A DNA stretch of 6,194 bases from assembly GCA_002327785.1 (NCBI GenBank), contig DCUI01000147.1:1-6194 (forward strand). The letters run 5' to 3'. Made by a program: the position numbers and the translations under genes. The notes under the pieces were generated by a model that saw only the letters and a list, made by a program, of their open reading frames with translations, had not been told where the DNA came from and searched no databases. This DNA comes from Phycisphaerales bacterium UBA2218 (GTDB taxonomy: Bacteria > Planctomycetota > Phycisphaerae > Sedimentisphaerales > Anaerobacaceae). Below, piece by piece: positions 1 through 5,444 of this stretch. Every line of letters starts with the position of its first letter. Position 1 is the first letter of the stretch.

Positions 1-1048
1 GAACAGGTCGCGCTGTAGTATTAGGCAGGTCTTTGATGGCCGTGCTGAAGGGAACGATCATCGCGTGCAAGCCGTACTGTTGTTGGTAGTCTTCCCACAT
101 CGGCACGAGGTTTCTGGGGCAGAGAATTAGCGTGCTCAGCCCTGGCCGATCATCCTGCATGATCCTTGCGACGGCCGTGGCCATGAGAGTCTTACCAAGG
201 CCGACGACATCGCCGATCAAGACGCCGCTGCGCTTGTTCAGGTGATGGGCAGCAATCTTGACCGCGGCCTTCTGAAAGTCGAAGAGCCTATCGCCGAAAT
301 CCTTCGGGATACGAAACTCGGTGAGGCCCGCGCGGGCCTCCTGGGAGAGGTGGTACGCGATCTTCAGGTAGACGTGCCAGGGCAGGACCGGTTCGGTCCG
401 TGCCCAGCTTCCCTCGATGATCTCCACCAGTTCCTTGGAGATATCGATGCACCACTTGTCGGTCCAGCGGTCTTCGAACCATTTGGCGAGCTTCTGGCAG
501 GCGTCGTGGTCCAGAACGTCGATGTTCAGTTCGCCTTGACCGGCCAGCCCCGCGAAGGTCAGGTTGCTGCTGCCAAGGTAGGCGACGGTCGGGTTGATCG
601 GGTCCGGCCGAAACAGCAGATACAGTTTGGCGTGGAGCGCATGGCGCAGGAAGAGCTTGACGACGACCTTCTTGGACTTGATCTGCGCGGCCAGCCGCCG
701 AAGCCCGGCTTCATCCGCATCCGTGGGCGCTCCGACCGTAAGCTGCTCGCGGAACTCCTCAGCCAGCCGCGCCTTAAGCCGCAGAGCGGTCTGGTTGTCC
801 ATCGTGCCGTCACACGCAATCAGGCTCATGGCGGCTCGCAGTTCATCCTGTGGTAGTCGCTGCATCCCGACCAGCAGTCGGCAGCAGTGGCCATCACCGC
901 CGGACCAACGCTCGACATGGGAATCCAGTGACTTCCAGCCGCGCAGGTTGAAGTAACCCACGCAGAAGTCCGCCCGGTCACAGATCGCTATCGTGTCTGT
1001 CAACGCTGGCAGGAGTTTGTCATGGATGTTATCGAAGATCCGCGGCAA
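1..1048 (-). CDS. PLD-like nuclease / SNF2-type helicase fusion protein (C-terminal part beyond window)
   Basis: This is the N-terminal 349 residues of a larger protein; the 3' end lies beyond position 1. Residues 1-200 look like a phospholipase-D-type domain. They carry an HxK motif (HALHAKLYLLF, H139 and K141) followed by GSSNLT (159-164) and an acidic E172, the arrangement of HKD nucleases of the NgoFVII/DISARM-DrmC kind. A helicase core follows: a Q-motif-like segment (LFDFQKAAV, about 255-263), Walker A GDVVGLGKT (279-287) and a motif Ia-like LILCPRNLVPMWEDY (307-321), typical of SNF2/RapA-like superfamily 2 ATPases. DEAH, motifs V and VI should lie outside the window. The start is TTG at 1048: AAGGAGGT lies 6 nt upstream and no ATG fits the homology. 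PLD-SNF2 fusions are known mainly from accessory and defence loci, where they are thought to translocate on DNA and cleave or remodel it. That role is inferred here. Only one HKD motif is visible, so the active site would need a dimer. Confidence 0.88.
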   Translation of the reverse strand, partial: MPRIFDNIHDKLLPALTDTIAICDRADFCVGYFNLRGWKSLDSHVERWSGGDGHCCRLLVGMQRLPQDELRAAMSLIACDGTMDNQTALRLKARLAEEFREQLTVGAPTDADEAGLRRLAAQIKSKKVVVKLFLRHALHAKLYLLFRPDPINPTVAYLGSSNLTFAGLAGQGELNIDVLDHDACQKLAKWFEDRWTDKWCIDISKELVEIIEGSWARTEPVLPWHVYLKIAYHLSQEARAGLTEFRIPKDFGDRLFDFQKAAVKIAAHHLNKRSGVLIGDVVGLGKTLMATAVARIMQDDRPGLSTLILCPRNLVPMWEDYQQQYGLHAMIVPFSTAIKDLPNTTARPV

Positions 1049-1054
1049 ATGAGT

Positions 1055-1062
1055 ACCTCCTT
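1055..1062 (-). promoter_or_regulatory. Shine-Dalgarno sequence deciding the TTG start of the PLD-helicase
   Basis: On the minus strand AAGGAGGT lies 6 nt before TTG at 1048-1046. It is a full match to the anti-SD core and is the main reason for choosing the non-ATG start. The reading frame stays open further upstream, but no comparable ribosome site was found there. Confidence 0.75.
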
Positions 1063-1112
1063 CCCCCCGTAGAAACCACCTGCTTCATTGCGAACCGCCT
1101 CCGGGAATGCGC

Positions 1113-1140
1113 AGAATAATCGTGCTGCCCCAATCGCCAA
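1113..1140 (-). promoter_or_regulatory. Weak candidate promoter of the PLD-helicase
   Basis: On the minus strand TTGGCG (1140-1135) and TATTCT (1118-1113) are separated by 16 nt; each matches the sigma70 consensus at 4 of 6 positions. Transcription would start near 1106 and give a leader of about 58 nt before the TTG start. This is the best sigma70-like pair I found in the gap, but it could be chance. Confidence 0.22.
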
Positions 1141-1195
1141 TGCTACCTGGCAATGTCTCCGCCACGTCGCGGCCTCCCAACCAACCAATGCCTCT

Positions 1196-1211
1196 GGATT
1201 CGGCTGAATCC
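1196..1211. repeat. Small perfect inverted repeat
   Basis: GGATTC and GAATCC form a perfect 6-bp stem with the 4-nt loop GGCT. It lies in the middle of the gap, about 150 bp upstream of the helicase start. It could be a protein-binding site or a minor hairpin. There is no T-tract, so it is not a convincing terminator. Confidence 0.35.
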
Positions 1212-1409
1212 TACCCCCTAACATCGGCAGGAGCAAGGGGATTCTGAAGGCCAAAATGGGCCATCCAGGGCCGAAAACTGCCTGCCGGTGCCAGTCGAAC
1301 CCTGCCTGATATAGGCGTTTCCCGCCGTCCCAATGTAGATGCGAGAATCCAACCCCGCCGCAAAACCCTTGAGTTCTTGCGTGCCGCACTGGCCCCAGAA
1401 CCGAAGGGA

Positions 1410-1438
1410 TTGACAGATGGAGCCGGGCTGTGTAAAAG
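1410..1438 (+). promoter_or_regulatory. Candidate sigma70 promoter of the solitary AbiEi gene
   Basis: A perfect -35 box TTGACA (1410-1415) is followed after exactly 17 nt by TAAAAG (1433-1438), which matches TATAAT at 4 of 6 positions. Transcription would start near 1445. That makes the ATG at 1417 upstream of the transcript and supports the ATG at 1507 as the real start. The -10 box lies inside the left arm of the inverted repeat at 1429-1476, a position that suits autorepression. A second, weaker possibility is TTTACA (1469-1474) with CATAGG (1491-1496), which would start transcription almost at 1507. Confidence 0.4.
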
Positions 1439-1476
1439 TGCCCATAAATAGTGACAACTATGGACGCTTTTACACA
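1429..1476. repeat. 18-bp near-perfect inverted repeat, probable operator of the AbiEi gene
   Basis: The arms at 1429-1446 and 1459-1476 begin TGTGTAAAAG and end CTTTTACACA. They match at 16 of 18 positions and are separated by 12 nt. A smaller perfect repeat (ATAGT, GACA, ACTAT; 1448-1461) is nested in the centre and shares bases with the right arm. Known AbiEi proteins repress their own operons through inverted repeats in the promoter, so this is a good candidate operator. Arms of this length and separation would also suit the ends of a short mobile element, but nothing else supports that. Confidence 0.75.
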
Positions 1477-1506
1477 AGGGAAAAGGGCAGCATAGGGCTT
1501 GGTGGC

Positions 1507-2106
1507 ATGGTAGATCGACAGGACAAGGTACTGGCTATCGCGAAACGAAAGGGCATCCTTCGCGTGAAAGATCTGCACGCAGCCGGCATCCACCCGGAGT
1601 ACCTGCGCCGGCTCTGCGAGAAAGGCGTGCTCGCCAAGATCGGCCGGGGCCTCTACATGCCGGCGGATGCTCAGCCATCTGCCAATATCAGCCTGGCTCA
1701 GGCAGCCCGGCGGGTCCCTCATGGCGTCGTCTGCCTGCTGTCGGCCCTTCGCTTCCACGGGATCGGCACCGCCAATCCCTTCGAAGTGTGGATGGCCCTG
1801 GCTCGGGGCGTACGCCGCCCTCGGGTCGAATACCCGCCACTGCGGACCATGCGTTTCTCCGGCAAGGCCCTGATGGAAGGGGTGGAGCGTCACAGAATCG
1901 AGTCCGTTCAGGTTCAGGTCTATGGCCCGGCCAAGACCGTGGCCGACTGCTTCAAGTACCGCAACAAGATCGGCCTCGATGTGGCTCTCGAAGCCCTCCG
2001 GGACTGCCTCCAGAGCCGTAAGTGTACCCGCGATCAACTCTGGCAGTATGCCAAGATATGCCGGGTGACGGAGGTCATGCGGCCGTACCTGGAGGTTCTC
2101 CTGTAA
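1507..2106 (+). CDS. Solitary type IV antitoxin / transcriptional regulator, AbiEi family
   Basis: A 199-aa protein. Residues 1-50 form a winged HTH (IAKRKGILRVKDLHAAGIHPEYLRRL, then GVLAKIGRGLYMP), the DNA-binding domain of AbiEi antitoxins. The rest carries the family's conserved C-terminal signatures: RRVPHGVVCLLSALRFHGI (68-86), VWMALARG (94-101), the hydrophobic stretch around VQVYGPAKTVADCFK (136-150) and a terminal MRPYLEVLL. AbiEi proteins neutralise the AbiEii nucleotidyltransferase and repress their operon. The ATG at 1507 is preferred because the family homology begins there; the in-frame ATG at 1417 would add 30 residues of unlike composition across the promoter and inverted repeat. 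No clear Shine-Dalgarno sequence precedes 1507. The oddity is that no toxin gene follows: the next gene is the convergent end of an AbiEii that has its own AbiEi. It may be an orphan antitoxin or a stand-alone regulator. Confidence 0.87.
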   Translation: MVDRQDKVLAIAKRKGILRVKDLHAAGIHPEYLRRLCEKGVLAKIGRGLYMPADAQPSANISLAQAARRVPHGVVCLLSALRFHGIGTANPFEVWMALARGVRRPRVEYPPLRTMRFSGKALMEGVERHRIESVQVQVYGPAKTVADCFKYRNKIGLDVALEALRDCLQSRKCTRDQLWQYAKICRVTEVMRPYLEVLL

Positions 2107-2166
2107 AGACCGGTCCTGAAGCGAGGGCGGCAGGTGCCTGTGAGTATTGCCTGGGATGCAGCGTGC

Positions 2167-3045
2167 TCAACTTGTCCTGTCGGCCATGTCCACCACGATT
2201 CGGATCGCCCGTTCCAGATCGAACTCGGCAAAGTCCTTGCCCCGAAGAACGGGCTTCAACTGCGGCTCAAGTTGTTGCCGGAGCATGGCCAAGCGAACGT
2301 GGGAGACATCCGTCGGATCATTGCCAGGCACAGCGAGCTTCTGGCGGACCAGATCGATCAGGATAGGATCTTCCGGTTGAAGGCCCAGCCATTGCACAGC
2401 GTAATCGAGATCGTAGAAATCGCGGATTGCCACTTCCCGGCGTGACAGAGCGGCCCGGAACTTCTCCGCGAACGCCTCCATCCTGGAAATGCAGGGCAGC
2501 GCGATCGCAGGGACCATCGGCCGGCCCGACACGGGGTCCAGCAGAACAGTCCTCGCGACCCCGTTGAACACCGGCGTCAGGAGCGGCTCGCGCAGGCCGA
2601 TCTCGATCTTGATGGTGTCTTGCTGTTGCCCGAAGAGGGATGCATAGCCGACGGCCGCGACGTATTGCGTGGAACGGTTGGCCCCGGCCAACGGCTCGAT
2701 CACACGGAACACGTCACGCCGCTTCGCAAGCTCTGCGACGATCTTCTTCACGCCCGCCGCCTGCTTGCTGCGTGCAGCCCGTGCGGCGTCACACGGCGTG
2801 GGGATGACGAAGTCAAGATCCTCGCTCAGCCGGTAGAACTCGGCGTGCACCTTGGCCAGGCACGTCCCGCCCTTGAACACGAGTGCCCCGGCCTTCGTCA
2901 GGTGCTGCAACAGGACGGTACAGAAATAGTCCTTCTCCACGAGCCGGGCCGAGAACCCTGTTTCGGCGGCCGTGAAATTCACCGCCTCCCGGAACATGTC
3001 TTGATCTTCATGGGCGCGAATGAGAGTTGGATCAGGTTCGATCAT
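2167..3045 (-). CDS. abiEii: Type IV toxin, AbiEii/AbiGii family nucleotidyltransferase
   Basis: A 292-aa protein with the DUF1814 nucleotidyltransferase signatures in order: VEKDY (36-40), the nucleotide-binding FKGGTCLAK (57-65), the metal-binding acidic pair in RLSEDLDF (72-79, D76 and D78), KIEIG (146-150) with a third acidic residue, AFAEKFRA (191-198) and RDFYDLD (208-214). Length is normal for the family and no key residue appears lost. Studied members are bacteriostatic; related MenT toxins transfer nucleotides to tRNA acceptor ends and stop translation. The ATG at 3045 overlaps the antitoxin gene by 14 bp, implying translational coupling. A GTG at 3057 would add MWCS and enlarge the overlap to 26 bp. 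Neither start has a strong ribosome site. The gene ends 60 bp from the convergent solitary AbiEi. In phage-exposed hosts such pairs act in abortive infection or element stability, which is inferred here. Confidence 0.92.
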   Translation of the reverse strand: MIEPDPTLIRAHEDQDMFREAVNFTAAETGFSARLVEKDYFCTVLLQHLTKAGALVFKGGTCLAKVHAEFYRLSEDLDFVIPTPCDAARAARSKQAAGVKKIVAELAKRRDVFRVIEPLAGANRSTQYVAAVGYASLFGQQQDTIKIEIGLREPLLTPVFNGVARTVLLDPVSGRPMVPAIALPCISRMEAFAEKFRAALSRREVAIRDFYDLDYAVQWLGLQPEDPILIDLVRQKLAVPGNDPTDVSHVRLAMLRQQLEPQLKPVLRGKDFAEFDLERAIRIVVDMADRTS

Positions 3046-3832
3046 TGAGCACCACACCCCACCGTCGGTTCACCGTCCCGCGTTTGGGCCTTGTGGGAAT
3101 CCACGGGATCAGACTCGTGGTCGGCTTCAGGGCCTTCTCCAGCTTTCGAAGCAAGGCATCGTCGGCCCCCTCACGTTCCAGCAACGCACCAATCCGGCGG
3201 ATGGTGCCTGTGTCGCCATAACGCAGGGTGGCCTTCACGAGATCAGCCGCGCTTGTCCGCTTGGCCATCAGATCTTGGCGAATCCATGCATAACCACGAG
3301 GAAGGCCGTTGAACCGCGACCAGTCATACACGGCATCCACGAGCGTCCGGGTGCGCGATGCATAGACAACGGTTTCGCCATCTGCCTTGCGGCTTTCCTG
3401 TGTGTCGCCGAGCCGTGCATCCGCCACTTTGATGAGGGTCAGGGCCACCGCTCCGATTTGTCGCTCGCCCGAGAGCCGGTTGTTGTAGGCGTAGACGCGG
3501 GCGGGGACCTGCTCGTCGAACCCGTAGAGATTGAAGGCGTTCGGGCCGCAAATCTGGTAACGACCCTGCTTCTCTGCCATCAGCGTATTCAGGGCCAAGA
3601 CCTCGTCCGGGCTCCACTTGCCGCCCAGGGGCAGTCGTGGCGGGACCAAGTACAGCCCCCGATAGACCCTCGCGATCATGCCGGCCCGCTCCAGCCGACT
3701 GAGCAACTCCCGCTCCTGCGTGCTGGTCAGATGCAGTGGTTCTCTCAGTTCGCCTGTCCGTACGGTCGTCAATTTCCGCAACTGGATGTAGGCGAACAGC
3801 CGGGTTTCAAGTTGTCCCAAGCCCTTTTTCAT
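3032..3832 (-). CDS. abiEi: Type IV antitoxin, AbiEi family, first gene of the AbiE pair
   Basis: A 266-aa protein. The N-terminal winged HTH (about 9-65) ends in the typical LERAGMIARVYRGLYLVPP. The C-terminal antitoxin domain shows ICGPNAFNLYGF (94-105), VYAYNNR (113-119), LTLIKV (131-136) and VVYASRTRTLVDAVYDW (155-171). Residues from about 236 to the end are basic and proline-containing. It is expected to bind its own promoter and to counteract AbiEii, whose gene overlaps its 3' end. I chose the ATG at 3832. The in-frame ATG at 3841 overlaps the -10 box TACAAT, and predicted transcription begins near 3833, so the mRNA is probably leaderless, which also explains the missing ribosome site. 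The protein is longer than the 199-aa plus-strand AbiEi and shares little sequence with it beyond the fold motifs, so it is a different subtype rather than a recent duplicate. Confidence 0.9.
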   Translation of the reverse strand: MKKGLGQLETRLFAYIQLRKLTTVRTGELREPLHLTSTQERELLSRLERAGMIARVYRGLYLVPPRLPLGGKWSPDEVLALNTLMAEKQGRYQICGPNAFNLYGFDEQVPARVYAYNNRLSGERQIGAVALTLIKVADARLGDTQESRKADGETVVYASRTRTLVDAVYDWSRFNGLPRGYAWIRQDLMAKRTSAADLVKATLRYGDTGTIRRIGALLEREGADDALLRKLEKALKPTTSLIPWIPTRPKRGTVNRRWGVVLNDRT

Positions 3833-3839
3833 GGGTTGC

Positions 3840-3868
3840 ATTGTACAGAAAGGATAATTGCCTTACAA
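3840..3868 (-). promoter_or_regulatory. Promoter of the abiEi-abiEii operon
   Basis: On the minus strand TTGTAA (3868-3863, 4 of 6 consensus) and TACAAT (3845-3840, 5 of 6) are separated by exactly 17 nt. The predicted start of transcription is near 3833, one base before the ATG at 3832. The -35 box lies between the arms of the inverted repeat at 3853-3877, so a bound repressor would block polymerase. Confidence 0.55.
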
Positions 3869-3877
3869 GCAATTATC
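3853..3877. repeat. 9-bp perfect inverted repeat, probable AbiEi operator
   Basis: GATAATTGC (3853-3861) and GCAATTATC (3869-3877) are perfect inverted copies separated by 7 nt. They surround the -35 box of the AbiE promoter. Inverted repeats in this position are the known binding sites for AbiEi autorepression. The AT-rich arms stand out from the GC-rich surroundings. The sequence does not resemble the repeat in front of the solitary AbiEi. Confidence 0.7.
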
Positions 3878-3920
3878 GAGAAATAGAACACAACCGGATG
3901 CACTGATTATTCGACGCCAT

Positions 3921-3954
3921 CCCCGGTACTGCGGGGACCCCATAGGGGTATGGG
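3921..3954. repeat. Cluster of overlapping GC-rich stem-loops
   Basis: Three perfect stems share bases here and exclude one another in part: CCCCG/CGGGG (3921-3925 with 3932-3936), ACCCC/GGGGT (3937-3941 with 3945-3949) and CCCATA/TATGGG (3939-3944 with 3949-3954). They lie downstream of the 463-aa gene and upstream of the AbiE promoter. They could help end transcription or protect an mRNA end; no T-tract follows on either strand. Confidence 0.4.
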
Positions 3955-4016
3955 AGGGGCTCCCCCGAGCTTCGACGCGAGAGCAACTGGCAGAAGAGAG
4001 CGGCCTGTCTCAAGGG

Positions 4017-4045
4017 GGGGCATCAACCAACCCGGACTATGCCCC
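4017..4045 (-). terminator. Terminator-like hairpin after the HTH/463-aa operon
   Basis: Read on the minus strand, GGGGCAT (4045-4039) pairs perfectly with ATGCCCC (4023-4017) across a 15-nt loop, beginning 6 nt after the stop codon of the 463-aa gene. The stem is followed by three further C residues and TTGAG, not a U-run, so intrinsic termination would be inefficient. It may instead be a 3'-end stabiliser or need Rho. Confidence 0.4.
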
Positions 4046-4051
4046 AGGCTA

Positions 4052-5443
4052 TCACTCCAGCAGTTCCTTGAAGCGGACCCCGTCTACGCACTCCAGAGAC
4101 TCCGCCTTGGTCCGAAGCCATTCCTCGCCCCGCGCGTCGCTGAGAATCTTGGCCTTGAGTTGTTTCAGGGAATCCGGGCTCGGTTTGAGTCTGTCCACCT
4201 CGATGGCAGGGAGTGCCTTGAGGGCCTTCTCCAACCGGGTCTCGCGTGATTGCCAGGGGCTCCGCTCCTCCCTGAGTTCTTCCAGCCGGAGATTGTAGAG
4301 GTTGATGAAGGCGTCCAATCTCAGGTTGTTGCCGACCAGCATGCCGTCGTCGGGCATATCCATCTCGACCGCATCGGCTGCGATGTCCAGGATTGCCTTG
4401 ATGGCCAGGAACGACCGGATGTTTTGCTCGATTGGCTCCAGCTTCTCCATCAACTCCGTCTCGACCTGCTCAATCGACTTGCCCGTATCGCCGCGGTAAT
4501 CGATCAGCCCCAGGATCAACTCCGTGCTGCGGGTAATCCATTCGCTCGGCCTCGACGGCCCCTTGTAACGGCCCTTCTTGTCCTGCCAGACGGTCGGGCA
4601 GTCGTCCAGGACCGCATAGGTGTGCCGGAACCGCTCATCGTCGTCGAGCCAATGCGGCTGGTACTGGTCCATGAACGGCTTCCACTCCGGAAGCTCCTCG
4701 CAGGCGTAGAGTGTCTGGCCGCTGACGTACAGCAGATCCACCAACTTGGTGGCCTCCTCGGGGGCCAGCCCGTTCTCGTTCCATCGCTTCAGCAGGGGCT
4801 CGACCACCTGCGCATCTTCCTCCTGATAGACCGCCGGCAGCTTGCCGCTGGTATGCAGCTTATGGATCTCGTCGATGGCCTGCTTGCACAAGCCGGCGTA
4901 CTCCTCCGGAACGGCGGCGACGAAATCTTCCACGGATTCGATGTCTACGCCGGATTCCTCGACGGCGCTCTTGGCCTCGGGCGGCGCGATCGCATAGAAC
5001 CGCTGCTCAATCACGTAGCCCAGGCCATACTCGAAGGCCAGCTTCCCTTCCCGCTGCGCGGCCACGATCTCCTCATACTGCCCCCGCGTGACCACGCGGG
5101 GACCGAACGACTCGAACAACTCGACCGTCCGGTGCTTATCCACATCCTGGAGGGCACGTTCGAGGAACCCGATTTGCAGACAGGCATCTTTGCACGCCAA
5201 GTCGGCCAGGACACAGCCTTTGTAGAACCCCCGGCTCAGGGCGATGAACATGTTGTAGTCGCGGACATCGGCGCCTTCCATCGGAGCCTGCTGAATGGCC
5301 GCCATGTCGGCCTCCGTCAGGACGGAGTCCCTGTGAAGAAAGGAGTCGATCATGTCTTGGAGGAGGAGCTTGCCGGCTTCCCAGCCGGTCAGTCCTTTGG
5401 TGATGATCCTCTTGATCGCCGTTGCTGTGACGGTCTTCGTCAT
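4052..5443 (-). CDS. Conserved-looking 463-aa protein of unknown function
   Basis: I do not recognise this protein. It is acidic and appears almost entirely helical, with no signal peptide, membrane segment, Walker motif or nuclease signature that I can see. The N-terminal third (18-100) is the most structured-looking: LTGWEAGKLLLQDMID, then DYNMFIALSRGFYKG and three cysteines spaced C77-x6-C84-x3-C88. The middle (about 200-320) has aromatic and acidic segments such as PHWLDDDERFRHTYAVLDD. The last 130 residues (324-410) look like helical-bundle or coiled-coil sequence rich in E, K and L. The start is ATG at 5443: AAGGAG lies 8 nt upstream, and extending the frame upstream only re-reads the previous gene in another frame. 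It begins one base after the stop of the HTH gene, so the two are co-transcribed and probably act together. Structural protein, adaptor or effector roles are all possible. Confidence 0.82.
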   Translation of the reverse strand: MTKTVTATAIKRIITKGLTGWEAGKLLLQDMIDSFLHRDSVLTEADMAAIQQAPMEGADVRDYNMFIALSRGFYKGCVLADLACKDACLQIGFLERALQDVDKHRTVELFESFGPRVVTRGQYEEIVAAQREGKLAFEYGLGYVIEQRFYAIAPPEAKSAVEESGVDIESVEDFVAAVPEEYAGLCKQAIDEIHKLHTSGKLPAVYQEEDAQVVEPLLKRWNENGLAPEEATKLVDLLYVSGQTLYACEELPEWKPFMDQYQPHWLDDDERFRHTYAVLDDCPTVWQDKKGRYKGPSRPSEWITRSTELILGLIDYRGDTGKSIEQVETELMEKLEPIEQNIRSFLAIKAILDIAADAVEMDMPDDGMLVGNNLRLDAFINLYNLRLEELREERSPWQSRETRLEKALKALPAIEVDRLKPSPDSLKQLKAKILSDARGEEWLRTKAESLECVDGVRFKELLE

Positions 5444-5444
5444 G

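Larger units (their letters stand above)
1049..1506. other. 458-bp gap between divergent genes, no convincing CDS
   Basis: This stretch separates the minus-strand PLD-helicase start from the plus-strand AbiEi start. Open frames cross it on both strands, but they are either antisense extensions of the AbiEi gene or give composition without recognisable domains. It holds the helicase ribosome site, a 6-bp perfect hairpin (1196-1211) and, at its right end, a TTGACA box and a long inverted repeat (1410-1476). A decayed gene or a non-autonomous element end cannot be excluded. Confidence 0.6.
3878..4051. other. Non-coding spacer between the two minus-strand operons
   Basis: No convincing gene lies here. 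It contains the hairpin just after the stop of the 463-aa gene, a run of seven G residues (4014-4020) and the overlapping stem-loops at 3921-3954. The shift from GC-rich spacer to the AT-rich AbiE promoter near 3900 is sharp and may mark the edge of an inserted module. Confidence 0.5.

Noticed and set aside
242..856. Plus-strand reading frame of about 204 codons
   Set aside because: It is antisense to the PLD-SNF2 gene, whose HKD and SNF2 motifs are unmistakable.
1429..1476. Terminal inverted repeats of an insertion sequence
   Set aside because: No transposase gene or flanking target duplication is visible, and the arms are only 12 nt apart. Promoter overlap in front of an AbiEi gene makes an operator the simpler reading.
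1417..1506. N-terminal extension of the solitary AbiEi to the ATG at 1417
   Set aside because: The extra 30 residues are unlike the family and would run through the predicted -10 box, transcription start and inverted repeat. Family homology begins at the ATG at 1507.
1000..2037. Minus-strand reading frame of about 345 codons across the gap and the AbiEi gene
   Set aside because: It is antisense to the well-supported AbiEi gene over most of its length, has no recognisable domain, no ribosome site that stands out, and its composition (rich in H, W, C, R) is typical of a shadow frame.
2107..2166. Bidirectional terminator between the convergent AbiEi and AbiEii genes
   Set aside because: Only short palindromes (GACCGGTC at 2108-2115 and GGCA/TGCC near 2129-2138) are present, with no stable long stem and no T-tract on either strand.
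3020..3886. Plus-strand reading frame of about 288 codons
   Set aside because: It is antisense to the AbiEi antitoxin gene and crosses its promoter; no domain is seen.
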